44,097 bases of DNA, taken from contig JALGPX010000088.1 of the NCBI GenBank assembly GCA_023515795.1, positions 9,522 to 53,618 on the forward strand, read 5' to 3'. The stretch's first letter is position 1, and every line of letters starts with the position of its first letter. Source of the DNA: Amoeboaphelidium occidentale (Eukaryota; Aphelidiomycota; Aphelidea). The translations under genes were made by a program, and so were the position numbers. The notes under the pieces were generated by a model. It made no database searches, was not told the origin of the DNA, and saw nothing but the letters and a program-made list of their open reading frames with translations. This document shows, in pieces, positions 19,316 to 28,862 of this stretch.

Positions 19316-21514
19316 ATGATGCTTAGACTTGTCAAACCAAATAGCTTATCACCAATTAAAATAACGAGGAATATTCTTCCCTCAAGACGAGTGGCTTGGT
19401 ACTCAAGCAATCCCTATCCGCATCGCCCAATTAATATCAACGTAAATCAATCGCAGGAAAAGTCTGCTTTGGAACAGTTTGGCGTAAATCTTACAGAGCT
19501 TGCTTCCAAAGGAAAGCTGGATCCTGTAATTGGAAGACAAGAGGAAATTAAGCGCACCATTCAGGTCCTCTCGCGTCGAACAAAGAATAATCCTGTTTTA
19601 CTTGGCTCAGCTGGTGTAGGCAAGACGGCTATTGTGGAAGGCTTGGCGCAAATGATTGTAAATGGTGAAGTTCCTGACAGTATGAAGGATAAACAGGTCA
19701 TTAGTCTTGATCTTGGTCAGTTGATTGCTGGAGCGAAATTCCGTGGCGAGTTTGAAGATAGATTGAAGGGTGTACTGAAACAGGTGGAAGACTCTAATGG
19801 CAAGATTATATTGTTCATTGATGAGCTCCATACTTTGCTTGGCTTAGGAAAGGCTGAGGGCTCAATTGACGCTGGAAACATGTTGAAACCTGCATTAGCT
19901 CGTGGCTTACTTAGATGTTGTGGCGCGACTACTTTTGATGAGTACAGGAAATACATTGAAAAAGATCAGGCGTTGGCCAGAAGATTCCAGCCTGTATACG
20001 TTGAAGAGCCTACGGTAGAAGACACGATTACAATTTTAAGAGGTTTGAAAGAACGCTACGAAGTTCATCATGGTGTTCGCGTTGCAGATTCGGCATTAGT
20101 CGCAGCTGCCACATATTCACAGCGTTATATTGCAGATAGATTCCTTCCCGATAAAGCTGTTGATCTAGTTGACGAAGCTTGTTCTAAAATTCGCTTGGAA
20201 CAAGAGAGCAAGCCTGAATTGTTAGAAACATTAGATCGGTCTATAATTACCATGCAGATTGAATTGGAGTCATTAAAGAAGGAAAACGATGAATTATCTG
20301 TTGAGAGAAAGCGTAAACTGGAACATGATATCAAGGAAAAGCAAGAGGAATCAAAAATCTTAACCGACAAATGGTCATCGGAGAAGAACAAGTTGCACAA
20401 GATCAAAGAAACAAAAGAGAAACTAGAACAAGCGAAAATTGAACTTGAAATTGCTGCTAGAAAAGGAGATCTTGGTCGAGCTTCTGAGTTGCAGTATGGA
20501 GTAATTCCGGATTTAGAGGCTCAAATTCCTCAAGATAGCGACGAAGATTCTGGTGTTTTAGTGAAAGAAATAGTTACATCTGATGATGTTGCTGCTGTGG
20601 TTTCTAAGGCTACCGGTATTCCTGTTTCTAATTTATTGCGCTCTGAAAAAGAGAAACTGTTGAATATGGAACAAGAACTTGAAAAGATTGTTGTTGGACA
20701 AAGCGAGGCAGTCGAGGCTGTTGCAGAAGCTGTTAGAATGAATAGGGCTGGTTTACATAAACACAACAGACCAATTGGATCTTTCATGTTCCTGGGCCCA
20801 ACTGGAGTCGGAAAGACACAACTGTGTAAAGCAGTCGCACAGTTTCTGTTCAACTCTCAGGACGCGATTATTCGTATTGACATGTCTGAGTACATGGAGA
20901 AACACTCAATATCCAGACTTATTGGATCTCCACCTGGTTATATTGGTTATGAAGAGTCTGGAGAGCTTACTGAACAAATAAGAAGGAAACCTTATTCTGT
21001 TGTTTTACTTGATGAATTTGAAAAGAGTCACAGGGATGTTTCAAATCTTCTATTGCAAGTTCTTGATGAAGGGCACCTTACTGATAACAAGGGAAGACGT
21101 ATTGATTTCAGAAATACGATTATCATCATGACCAGCAACTTGTCTAAAAACGAAACTGCAAAGTTACACTTTTCTCCAGAGTTCATTAATCGAATTGATG
21201 ATATTATAGAGTTCCACAAGCTGACAAGAGATAACATCAAATCAATTGTAGATATCAGACTAAAAGACGTGAAAGACTTGATTAAAGAATCCCACCATGG
21301 CTTCGAGGTCACTGTGTCAGATGATGCAAAACAATGGCTAGCTGATAATGGCTATGATGAAAACTACGGTGCTCGTCCATTGAACAGATTAATTCAACAT
21401 GAAATACTCCAACCGTTGGCCAAATTAATTTTATCAGGAGATGTCAAGAAGGGCGACAAGATCAAAGTGCAAACCGACGAGCAAAAGGAAAAACTTGTTC
21501 TATCGTGTCAATGA
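19316..21514 (+). CDS. HSP78: Mitochondrial ClpB-type disaggregase Hsp78
   Basis: Hsp104/ClpB AAA+ disaggregase of the mitochondrial matrix, working with mtHsp70. The 732 residues begin with a basic targeting sequence (~1-30) and lack the Clp N-domain, as in yeast Hsp78. NBD1 has Walker [14 protein letters not shown] (~97) and Walker [13 protein letters not shown] (~165). A coiled-coil middle domain follows (~310-400). NBD2 has [13 protein letters not shown] (~494), LLDEFEKSH (~563) and RPLNRLIQ near the end. Between IIIMTSNL and [10 protein letters not shown] only about eight residues remain, shorter than the usual insert. The start is one of two consecutive ATGs (19316 or 19319). The TGA stop overlaps the ATG of the next ORF (ATGA). 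No intron. Confidence 0.95.
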   Translation: MMLRLVKPNSLSPIKITRNILPSRRVAWYSSNPYPHRPININVNQSQEKSALEQFGVNLTELASKGKLDPVIGRQEEIKRTIQVLSRRTKNNPVLLGSAGVGKTAIVEGLAQMIVNGEVPDSMKDKQVISLDLGQLIAGAKFRGEFEDRLKGVLKQVEDSNGKIILFIDELHTLLGLGKAEGSIDAGNMLKPALARGLLRCCGATTFDEYRKYIEKDQALARRFQPVYVEEPTVEDTITILRGLKERYEVHHGVRVADSALVAAATYSQRYIADRFLPDKAVDLVDEACSKIRLEQESKPELLETLDRSIITMQIELESLKKENDELSVERKRKLEHDIKEKQEESKILTDKWSSEKNKLHKIKETKEKLEQAKIELEIAARKGDLGRASELQYGVIPDLEAQIPQDSDEDSGVLVKEIVTSDDVAAVVSKATGIPVSNLLRSEKEKLLNMEQELEKIVVGQSEAVEAVAEAVRMNRAGLHKHNRPIGSFMFLGPTGVGKTQLCKAVAQFLFNSQDAIIRIDMSEYMEKHSISRLIGSPPGYIGYEESGELTEQIRRKPYSVVLLDEFEKSHRDVSNLLLQVLDEGHLTDNKGRRIDFRNTIIIMTSNLSKNETAKLHFSPEFINRIDDIIEFHKLTRDNIKSIVDIRLKDVKDLIKESHHGFEVTVSDDAKQWLADNGYDENYGARPLNRLIQHEILQPLAKLILSGDVKKGDKIKVQTDEQKEKLVLSCQ

Positions 21515-22026
21515 TCTTTACCGTCCACACCTTAACTCAACTAATAAACTCTATCCATTTATACTTTGCCAATGAAGCTATCAGGATAGATATCGTTGAA
21601 AGCGACAATGCTGTAGGCCTGAAGATATACAAGAACAATTTGAACAATGTACTCACGGAGTATAGGGTTGATAAAACACACAAAGATCTTTACAAACTAT
21701 TGCATGCATTCCTAGAAAATTACTTTTTACTCATAGATAACGTTGAAGAAGATGATGATCAACCAGAAGGGTTGGAAGACCTCAGTTACACACTCTACAA
21801 TAATGATAATTCGATATCGGACTCTGTTTCCGCTACGAAAGCGATCGAGTTTGATAGCGGATGGACACCGCCTGATGAGGACGAAGATTTCCTTCTGCAA
21901 CCTCAATTGACGATAAATGATGTGTTTGAACAGACTTACAAGAAGAAACGATCATCAACGTTGGATGATTACGAGTTTGATACATACCGGCGCAGATCTG
22001 CTAGCCCACCATCTCATCGCGGATAA
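21511..22026 (+). CDS. Unknown 171-residue protein overlapping the Hsp78 stop
   Basis: I do not recognise this protein. The first ~75 residues look like a folded alpha/beta domain (a helix from [13 protein letters not shown], strands around IRIDIVE and VGLKIY, then a helix [17 protein letters not shown]). The rest is acidic and disordered, ending in a basic Arg/Ser tail ([13 protein letters not shown]). The only Met is the first codon, at 21511, so the start is fixed unless there is an upstream exon. That ATG overlaps the Hsp78 TGA (ATGA), so the two ORFs share a base or two and probably a transcript. It ends 62 bases from the convergent pirin stop. Length and composition support a real gene. 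Confidence 0.65.
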   Translation: MIFTVHTLTQLINSIHLYFANEAIRIDIVESDNAVGLKIYKNNLNNVLTEYRVDKTHKDLYKLLHAFLENYFLLIDNVEEDDDQPEGLEDLSYTLYNNDNSISDSVSATKAIEFDSGWTPPDEDEDFLLQPQLTINDVFEQTYKKKRSSTLDDYEFDTYRRRSASPPSHRG

Positions 22027-22088
22027 CTATTTTTGAAGTACTGTTACTTTTTTATTTATAAACTTTTTACTTTTCTTTCTTTCCTGGA

Positions 22089-22970
22089 TCATCTTGAGTG
22101 TCCAATTTTACTTTGAAACGTTGGCGCATTCTCGAAACCATTCCTGCCCATTGAATAATCCTCAAAAGCCTGTTGAATTTCTTCGCGAGTATTCATGACG
22201 AATGGTCCGTGCTGCACAACCGGTTCATTCAAAGGCATTCCGCCGATCATCACAAAGCGACAGTCTTCTGCGAATTTAATCGAGACAACTGATTCTTCCT
22301 TCAACAACTCAAAAGCCAAGAAAGAATCTTGATCATATTCCTTATCATTGAAAGATACTTTGCCTTTTAGAATATACACAAACACATTGAAGCCAGCTGG
22401 AATAACTTCCTTGTATTCAGTTGGTTTCTTGTACGTGTAAATATAATCATAGTACATCATTCCAGTGCTGTGCTGGATGGTGCCACTTATTCCGTTGCTC
22501 TTACCAGCAATTACTTTCAACATCAATTGATCATCCAATAGTGAAACAACAGGAACTTTATCCTTCTTAATTTCCTGATACTTTGGCATAACCATCTTCT
22601 CTTTTCTTGGCAAATTAATCCATAATTGTAAACCCAGGCCCAATTCAGAGTTTGGCATTTCAGCGTGCACAATGCCTCTACCAGCGGTCATCCATTGTAG
22701 ATCACCTTCATTCAATACTCCGGAATTACCAATGAAGTCCTCATGTTTGAACGATCCGCTCAACATGTAAGTAACAGTTTCAAATCCTCTGTGCGGATGG
22801 TCTGGAAAGCCTCCACTCATTGGCACAGAGAAATCATCCAACAGAAGGAACGGGTCCAATTGTCTCATTTTGATGCTGCCAATGGACCGTTTGACTTTTG
22901 CTCCCATGCCCTCCATCTGAGGAATGCTTTTAAAAGCTGTTGTGATTCTTCTTTGTGGTAAACTATTCAT
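22089..22970 (-). CDS. Pirin family protein
   Basis: Double-stranded beta-helix (cupin) iron protein. Human pirin is a nuclear NF-kappaB cofactor, and some homologues act as quercetin dioxygenases. The 293 residues contain the family signature: RQLDPFLLLDDFSVP (~36-50), GGFPDHPHRGFETVTYMLSG (~54-73) with the His ligands, GDLQWMTAGRGIVHAEMP (~88-105) and a second cupin half with GFNVFVYILKG. Metal-binding His residues in HPHRG and IVHAE are intact. There is no targeting peptide. It follows the 2H phosphoesterase on the same strand with 78 bases between them. Its AATAAA (TTTATT on the plus strand, 22051-22056) lies in the short gap to the convergent ORF. The biochemical activity here cannot be inferred. 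Confidence 0.92.
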   Translation of the reverse strand: MNSLPQRRITTAFKSIPQMEGMGAKVKRSIGSIKMRQLDPFLLLDDFSVPMSGGFPDHPHRGFETVTYMLSGSFKHEDFIGNSGVLNEGDLQWMTAGRGIVHAEMPNSELGLGLQLWINLPRKEKMVMPKYQEIKKDKVPVVSLLDDQLMLKVIAGKSNGISGTIQHSTGMMYYDYIYTYKKPTEYKEVIPAGFNVFVYILKGKVSFNDKEYDQDSFLAFELLKEESVVSIKFAEDCRFVMIGGMPLNEPVVQHGPFVMNTREEIQQAFEDYSMGRNGFENAPTFQSKIGHSR

Positions 22971-23048
22971 TTGAGTTAAAAGAAGTAGTAGAATGGGAAG
23001 TAAAGCTAACAGCAGAATTGTCGTCGTTTTAAAAGCAAAGGGATTGGA

Positions 23049-23513
23049 TCACTGCAGAACTTTCGAAGCAATGCTCACGTAAGCATCATCAACACGCTGA
23101 CGTGATAGCAATTCGATAGATTCCACTGTAAACTCGCCCCATTCTGTATATTTGTGCTTTTGAAGTAATTGTGAATTGAAGGGACCTCTTTTGACTGTCA
23201 CATGTGGTGTGTAATCGCTTGTAGTTGCGCTGAATAGTGATCGCATCTGAAGCAGTCTGCTATTGACATCTATCACTGGAATGTACAAAATACGATTGTT
23301 GAAGTGGTCTAGGCCCTGTAGTTGTAATGAGAATTTATCCAATTGCATTGCGTTCAGCGTTGCCAAAGCTCCAGGCACTTCGTGCTCTGCCAGCATCATT
23401 ATTGTTATGTGTAAGTTGGTGCTATTAACACGAGGAAATGTGTTTTGTATTCTCGTGGCAACTGTTACAGCATTTACTTTTACTGCCAGAAAATGTGTGT
23501 ACTTCGGTTTCAT
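23049..23513 (-). CDS. 2H phosphoesterase, AKAP7/LigT-like
   Basis: A 154-residue member of the 2H superfamily, which includes LigT-type RNA phosphodiesterases and the AKAP7 central domain. It starts with YTHFLAVKVN and has the two catalytic His-x-Thr motifs LHITIMML (~36-43) and PHVTVKRG (~112-119). FSLQLQGLDHF and ILYIPV lie between them, as in AKAP7. It is about the length of a bare 2H domain and lacks an A-kinase anchoring helix. The likely role is hydrolysis of 2',5' or cyclic phosphodiester bonds of RNA or nucleotides; this is family inference. The start at 23513 (MKPKYTHF) is preferred; the Met three codons upstream (23522) is possible. No intron. Confidence 0.82.
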   Translation of the reverse strand: MKPKYTHFLAVKVNAVTVATRIQNTFPRVNSTNLHITIMMLAEHEVPGALATLNAMQLDKFSLQLQGLDHFNNRILYIPVIDVNSRLLQMRSLFSATTSDYTPHVTVKRGPFNSQLLQKHKYTEWGEFTVESIELLSRQRVDDAYVSIASKVLQ

Positions 23514-23793
23514 CTCGTTCACAAAATGTAATTTTAAAAAAGAAACTCGAGTAAAATAGAATTACAGCGCAAGCTTTGAAAGTGGATTGTATTTAGAGAT
23601 GAATCAATGATTACTGGTTAATGAGCTCGCTCTAAACATATCGTGGAAGACTCTCAATGGATAAATATATGCAGCCGCGATTAAAGTTTCCTAATATTTT
23701 ACCGCCACCCATGTTTGATAAGAAAGCGGCACAATAAGTTTGACGTGCGCGAGTTGAATCACCCTGAAACCAAAATGTTTGTTTCAGCGAATC

Positions 23794-24780
23794 ATGCAAC
23801 GACCTTCCAACAAATCGGCGTTTCAGGAGTTGAAGGAGCCTTCTTTCATTCAAAACTCCCTAATGCAGCAAGCAAACGCTGCTCATTTACTCACAAGCAA
23901 CCAAGATGATCCTGAAGAGTTGAAACGCGCTTTGTTAAATTGTTTCAAGTGCTCGAACGATGTGGCCGATGCATACGCACGAAGGCTATCGGGATCTGCT
24001 GTCCCCGAAGGTCAAGACAAGGAAGATTGGCTACTGGGCCTTGCCTGGGAAGCAGGTATAACAGATTTGGGCTTGTCCGGGCTACAAGACTCGATACCTG
24101 TCGTCGTTTCAAGTATTCCAACTATCGTAAAAATCAAAGAATTCGGAAGCAGATTTGGCGGAAAGTATGGTGATAAAGAAGTTATATCCTTAAAGGCGCC
24201 TTATGGCTCTCAGGCGGCTGAATTACTCGCGCAGCTTGCCTTTCAACCGATGCTAAGTGGGAAACGCTTGTTGTTTCGTGGGGTCGGTGGGGCGTTCTTG
24301 AGAGACTTACACTTACAGAACAATTATGCAGGTTCTTATGGACGACCTCGTTTCTCTTCCAGTGGTAGTTCGGAAGAAGCACTTAATTTCAATGAATTTG
24401 GTACAGGTGTGTATTGCACCTTTGATGTGGAATATGCGCTGCTATGTGCAGGCAGTGGTGCTGGTGCTGCAATTCTGGTTTACGACTGGAGTGATACCAA
24501 AGACCTTTCTGTCCTCTTTAAAACTGAATTGAATGAATGGAGAAAATTTGTAAAGCGAAACATTTGCAGGCACCGTGAGGACGTCGCAAACGACCTAGGG
24601 CCACCGGAAGATGATCTCGACGAATTATATGACTGCATCCAGGGCAGAATAACAAAAAACTACAAAGCGGCTAGAAGTTGCAACACGCCTGAGCCGAGCG
24701 AGTTTACCCAGGTAGTAGTTTTGAGAGACTACAGAAAAATCCTGGGTGAACGCCTAATCGGGGTGATCTTTTTGGTGTAA
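23794..24780 (+). CDS. DUF3990-like ADP-ribosyltransferase-fold protein
   Basis: About 328 residues, unlike its neighbours. The C-terminal half follows the order of DUF3990/ART-fold proteins: an Arg strand (KRLLFRGVGGAF, ~166), an FGTGVYCTFDVEYALLCA block (~208-225), AAILVYDW, then NEWRKFVKRNI and YDCIQGRIT, which resemble the DUF3990 'EW-x(2)-FV-x(2)-NR ... YD-x-V-x-G' pattern. A late TQVVVLRDYRKI could be the third ART strand. In that family, members may transfer ADP-ribose from NAD; activity here is not shown. The N-terminal ~130 residues are unrecognised. Hand counts give 32-33 G/C per 60 bases at 24001-24060 and 24181-24300, against 26 per 60 in the ATP-citrate lyase gene (16441-16500). 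The start at 23794 is the first ATG; an upstream exon ending TTTCAG at ~23787 is possible. Confidence 0.65.
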   Translation: MQRPSNKSAFQELKEPSFIQNSLMQQANAAHLLTSNQDDPEELKRALLNCFKCSNDVADAYARRLSGSAVPEGQDKEDWLLGLAWEAGITDLGLSGLQDSIPVVVSSIPTIVKIKEFGSRFGGKYGDKEVISLKAPYGSQAAELLAQLAFQPMLSGKRLLFRGVGGAFLRDLHLQNNYAGSYGRPRFSSSGSSEEALNFNEFGTGVYCTFDVEYALLCAGSGAGAAILVYDWSDTKDLSVLFKTELNEWRKFVKRNICRHREDVANDLGPPEDDLDELYDCIQGRITKNYKAARSCNTPEPSEFTQVVVLRDYRKILGERLIGVIFLV

Positions 24781-25001
24781 GCCCTTGATGCCTGCTCATC
24801 ATAATAACTTAAATATAATTGGTTCTCTGTTTGCTTTTGCCGTGCCTTCATCCTTCTTTTCCGAAATCGAAAGCAGTTTCAGACATCATTTTCTAAGTTC
24901 TCGTAACATGCCAAACCATTCTAGTCAAAACTTTGCGACTTATCATGGGTTGAATTTAAACGTGTTTAATATGTCTCAAATGGTTCGAACTTTATTAAGA
25001 T

Positions 25002-25478
25002 TTAAATGTCCAAAACATTAGCATTGCACAAGAGCTTAGCCCTATATCCCTTAGAGGATACTGCGCATTCTTTAGGAAAATTATCGTAATAAAGTCCGTA
25101 GCAGAAAATGGTGTAACCCTGGTCAGTCTCTGTTACTGACTGACAGAATTCTCTATGAGTAGGATCAGTGATTTTAGAGCAGTCAACTGTAAGACTCTCA
25201 CAACTAACGCCAAAACCAGCCCTTGTAAACCTTGTAGAGCAAACATGAGCAGAACTATCAGAAACGTATGCCTTCTTGCCATCGTAGTACTGAAACTTCA
25301 TGTTGTAATTCGTTCCGTCCCTCATCGGGAGAACAGTCAACTTAAACTTGTCATTACTGCAAAAAGCTCTCATGACAGGTGTGCTGAACTCATTGCCTTC
25401 AGCATCCATCAATTTCTGGTCATTAGGTAACGCGCTAACTGCCAATAATGCGCACAAAATTGCAACGACTGTCAACAT
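25002..25478 (-). CDS. Small secreted protein with eight cysteines
   Basis: A 158-residue protein with a clear signal peptide (MLTVVAILCALLAVSALP, cleavage likely near residue 18). The mature chain has eight Cys, compatible with four disulfides, and alternating beta-like segments with many Tyr and Phe (MKFQYYDGKKAYV; GYTIFCYGLYYDNF). I do not recognise the family. The composition fits an extracellular or cell-wall protein; an effector role would be speculation. It ends 221 bases from the convergent DUF3990-like gene and diverges from a small ORF at 25562. No intron is needed. Confidence 0.75.
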   Translation of the reverse strand: MLTVVAILCALLAVSALPNDQKLMDAEGNEFSTPVMRAFCSNDKFKLTVLPMRDGTNYNMKFQYYDGKKAYVSDSSAHVCSTRFTRAGFGVSCESLTVDCSKITDPTHREFCQSVTETDQGYTIFCYGLYYDNFPKECAVSSKGYRAKLLCNANVLDI

Positions 25479-25561
25479 TTTTTGGGAGACAAAAGATTAC
25501 TAGCGGTAGACGCTTCAGCAAATTATGGCTTCAACCAATATATTAGCAATTCAGAGCTTCC

Positions 25562-25747
25562 ATGAGGGCATATTCGGCATTAATGTTAAATAGAGGACTA
25601 ACTGTACCTGAGCGGTACACTATTTTTCAAGACTGGAACACGAAACGCGGAAATCTATTAGACATTGTGAGAACACAAGACTGGATTATCCATAAACTAA
25701 ACCAAAACGTAAAATATCAGCCGTTCCAGGCAGTGACAAGCCCTTGA
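25562..25747 (+). CDS. Possible small protein, 61 residues
   Basis: A short ORF filling the gap between the divergent secreted-protein gene and the convergent SF3A1-like module (21 bases to its stop). The sequence (RYTIFQDWNTKRGNLLDIV; DWIIHKLNQNVKYQPF) is not low-complexity and looks protein-like, with an ATG start. No family is recognised and there is no signal peptide. Its fit in the compact layout is the main argument, so it may equally be untranslated sequence. Confidence 0.35.
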   Translation: MRAYSALMLNRGLTVPERYTIFQDWNTKRGNLLDIVRTQDWIIHKLNQNVKYQPFQAVTSP

Positions 25748-25768
25748 CTTGAAACTCCAGTCAGACGA

Positions 25769-26191
25769 TCATATCTTCCGCTTCTTCGCTTCTTGAACTA
25801 ATTGCGCTAGTTGCTCGCTTTCCCGCTTTTCTCCGACCACGAATTTCTCTTTCTGTCTGAGGTATTCAAGTTCCTTTTCGATTAGCCCTGTTGGCTTCTT
25901 CGCCGCCGATGTCGTTTGTGCAGATGTAGTGGATGATAAGCCAACCAGCCGTTCCAGATTCTTGGCTACTTCAATGTTATTCAGAAGAACAGAGTCTCTC
26001 TTTTTCTCCACTTCTCTGTCCTTCTGGCGCTTCCATTTCGGATCCAACAGTTCGATTTTGATATGTTCCTGGATTTCATTAACAGGAATTTCCATTTGGC
26101 ACTGTGGGCAAATTTGGGTGAGTGGTTTCTGCACTTGCCGTTTGCTTCTTGGAATGTAATCCTTTTTTATTTTGATGCCTTTTCGATTCAT
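25769..26191 (-). CDS. Isolated C-terminal module of splicing factor SF3A1/Prp21
   Basis: A 140-residue ORF matching the central/C-terminal part of SF3a subunit 1, a U2 snRNP protein. It has [12 protein letters not shown] (cf. IVRKDYDPK in animals), [20 protein letters not shown] with a two-Cys knuckle, [12 protein letters not shown] and a helix [13 protein letters not shown]. It ends in a charged helix with a basic tail (EAKKRKI). The two N-terminal SURP domains of normal SF3A1 are absent, and upstream lies the ABC transporter gene, whose TGA stop overlaps this ATG (ATGA on the minus strand at 26191-26188). Either the gene is split and the SURP part lies elsewhere, or this is a short paralogue. 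No intron. Confidence 0.7.
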   Translation of the reverse strand: MNRKGIKIKKDYIPRSKRQVQKPLTQICPQCQMEIPVNEIQEHIKIELLDPKWKRQKDREVEKKRDSVLLNNIEVAKNLERLVGLSSTTSAQTTSAAKKPTGLIEKELEYLRQKEKFVVGEKRESEQLAQLVQEAKKRKI

Positions 26192-28558
26192 TTCTTTACT
26201 GCTCCAAGTTTCACGCCCAAAAGATCATTGATCTCCTGGATTCTGCGTCTAGTCGCTTCTTCTTCTCTAATTCTTTCCTTCAATTCTCTTATCTCATTAT
26301 CTACGGTCATTCTGGCATTCTTGGAACTCATTTCTGTCAGTTCCCATAGGCCATTGTTAACTTTCAATAGGAAGTTGTGATGTTTCATCAAAGAAGGTCT
26401 GTGCGAAATCGTTATCAGAGTTATACCACTATTCTTTGCAGCATTGTACATAAGACCCTCCACGTCAGTTGAAACAGCTGAAGTGCACTCGTCTAGAATG
26501 GCGTACTTTGGCTTATGATAAAACACTCTCGCTAAATTCATCTACAAATCAGATACACTGTTCTTTGGTTGTGAAGCTTACCCTTTGTTTCTCTCCTCCG
26601 CTAAACACATCTTTCCATTCTTTGCATGTATCCCAGCCTCCTTCTCTTGAAGGCAAATAAGACAAATGAACTGTTTCCAAAATTTCCATTAATTCTTCAT
26701 CTGTTCTGCCACTCTTTATCATGTCTTCTCTAGTGTGTGGGTAAATTACTTGATCCCGCAATGTTCCTAATGACAAATATGCTCTTTGCGGAATATAGAT
26801 GATGTTTTGTTCTTCTGGTCTATCAATGACTCCTCTGAAAGCAGGCCATAAACCAGCAATGATTCTCATTATAGCAGTTTTACCAACACCATTTGGTCCA
26901 GTGATAAGAATGTGCATTCCTTCTTTGACATCAAGGGTCAAGTCTTTCACTAAGGCATCTCCTGAAGGTGTAACAATAGGAACAGATGTAATCTTAACAC
27001 CATCATATCCAGATCTTACTAGACCACGAATATCATTCAAAGAATATTCTCTGATAGCTTCAGCTGAATTCAGACTATCATCAGCAAAGCGTTTGTATCT
27101 TCTAGCCTTCATATCGTCAAAGACTTCCAACAATTCATGAACTCTTGACGTATAACCTGCCAGCTCTGCCAGTTCCTTGTAAGAATACATAATTCTTCCT
27201 CCTGCATCAGCCAATGAAATCATCAGCTTCTTGTTAGTGATGAAATCTCTTGTTCTGGAGCTTCTGTCAGACTTTACAACTTCACGAGTCAACTCTGCGG
27301 CCTGAACAGCTTTCTGAGTCCAAGATGGCATGAATACCGGAACAGAGCACACAAGCAAACCAACAGCTGACCAACAGTACTTGATGACAAAATCTTCAAA
27401 CATATTGTAAAAGACACGAATCCTGTAGATTCGGTTGATATGTCTTATCAGAGTCATATAAGTCTTTTCCAGAATAGTTAATTCTCTCGCATCTCCATTG
27501 TAGAATGCAATCTCTTCAGCATTTGTAATCAAACGAGTGTGAACAGAACGAAAATCTCCTTCTAGTTTCGCTTCTACTGCAGCCAATTTACCAAAACCAG
27601 GCGTCACAGCACGCAACAAGTTCGCTGTTAAAACATAGTTCACAAACAATATGGCCATACCTGCACCTCCAATAGAATTAAACAGCTGATAATTGAAAAT
27701 CACAGTGTCAAGAACAGGTTTCGCCAAGTTTGAATATAAAGAAGCACAAGCGTCACAGAACTTTGCCAAATCAGTACATATCAACTGATCACTAGATGAG
27801 CCAATACGTGAGTCCAATGTGCATATTTTGTAAAAGACCAAATCATCAAAGTACTTGTCATGAACATAATTTGTTAAGCGAGTTCTAAACGACAAGGCCA
27901 ACTGAGACTGCAAGAAACGGATCATTGAGTTGGTGAAAGTCGCAGGTATAGCAATTGCGAACCAATAGAACAAACCACGCAAGAACTTGACCTTCTGATT
28001 TGAAACCAAATATTTCACAAGCGTTCCATCCAGTTTAGCGACAACAACCGAAAGCCAAGTTCTCAACACAAGAAAGAATGTATGAGCCAGCAACAACAGA
28101 AACTCTTTGCTTTTATATCCAGGAATGACAATCTTCAATAGAAGGTGCAGCTTATTGTAAAACACAGAGTCAACTTGAACTTTATCTTTGGACTTTGCCT
28201 GTTTCGACTTGTCTTGAGATGCTTCCTGTAGGTGGTGCGCAAAAGATTGCTGCCTCTTCCTGTGCTGCTTGTAAACAGAAGTCTGTTCATACTTTGACTT
28301 CAAGTATTTATACAGAAACGGAGAGGCTGTTAGAAGAGCTGCAACTAAATACTGTCTTCGTCTGGATAATCTAAACTTCTGCATGAAACCATCATAAGTT
28401 GAAGTAATCGGCCTATTCTCAGCGACATGGCGCAGGAGTAATTGAATAGTCGCAGGCAGTCCTTCTTTAGACATTTTCAAAATGCACAAGTCGCTGTGAA
28501 AATGTTGTTTCGCGCTGAAAAGCCGTAAAAGTTTCAACAACCTGGGATAAAGGAACAT
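26188..28558 (-). CDS. Peroxisomal half-ABC transporter, ABCD family
   Basis: Half-transporter of the ABCD/PXA family, importing long-chain acyl-CoAs into peroxisomes for beta-oxidation; it acts as a dimer. Exons 28558-26582 and 26541-26188 give 776 residues, or 748 from the Met at 28474. The membrane domain contains [40 protein letters not shown] and the [16 protein letters not shown] motif. The ATPase domain has Walker [35 protein letters not shown], the signature SGGEKQRM and Walker [13 protein letters not shown], then ISHRPSL. The 40-nt intron (26542-26581, phase 0) falls inside the signature region. The stop TGA overlaps the ATG of the SF3A1-like ORF. Confidence 0.94.
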
Positions 28559-28862
28559 GTGCTTAAATAAACTGGATGGAAGGATACTTAGAAAGCTTTG
28601 ATAAGCAGCCTATTTTATCATGCTTTAGTGGTATCCCTGGCAATGATGCTTCACTTACTGCCTCATTGAACTTGGCAAATATTAAAACTACTGAAACACT
28701 CTAAGATATCGCCATTAACAAAGCTTAAATTAGAATATTATACATTATGCTATCTACCTGAAACCCTCAAAGTGAAACTGCTGTCTGAAGTGGAACTCTT
28801 TTTGTGAGTCAAACAACCAACTTTGCGCTTCTTGTGAGTTGTTTCAGCAAGAGAGATAGAAA
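28559..28862. promoter_or_regulatory. Divergent promoter region, ABCD transporter / DSN1
   Basis: About 300 AT-rich bases between two divergent starts. No ORF of substance and no tRNA-like element is seen. A TATTATACATTATG stretch near 28736 could be a TATA-like element for DSN1, but no motif is convincing. Confidence 0.4.

Noticed and set aside
23632-23853. 73-codon minus-strand ORF overlapping the DUF3990-like gene start
   Set aside because: It overlaps the better-supported gene and shows no recognisable features.
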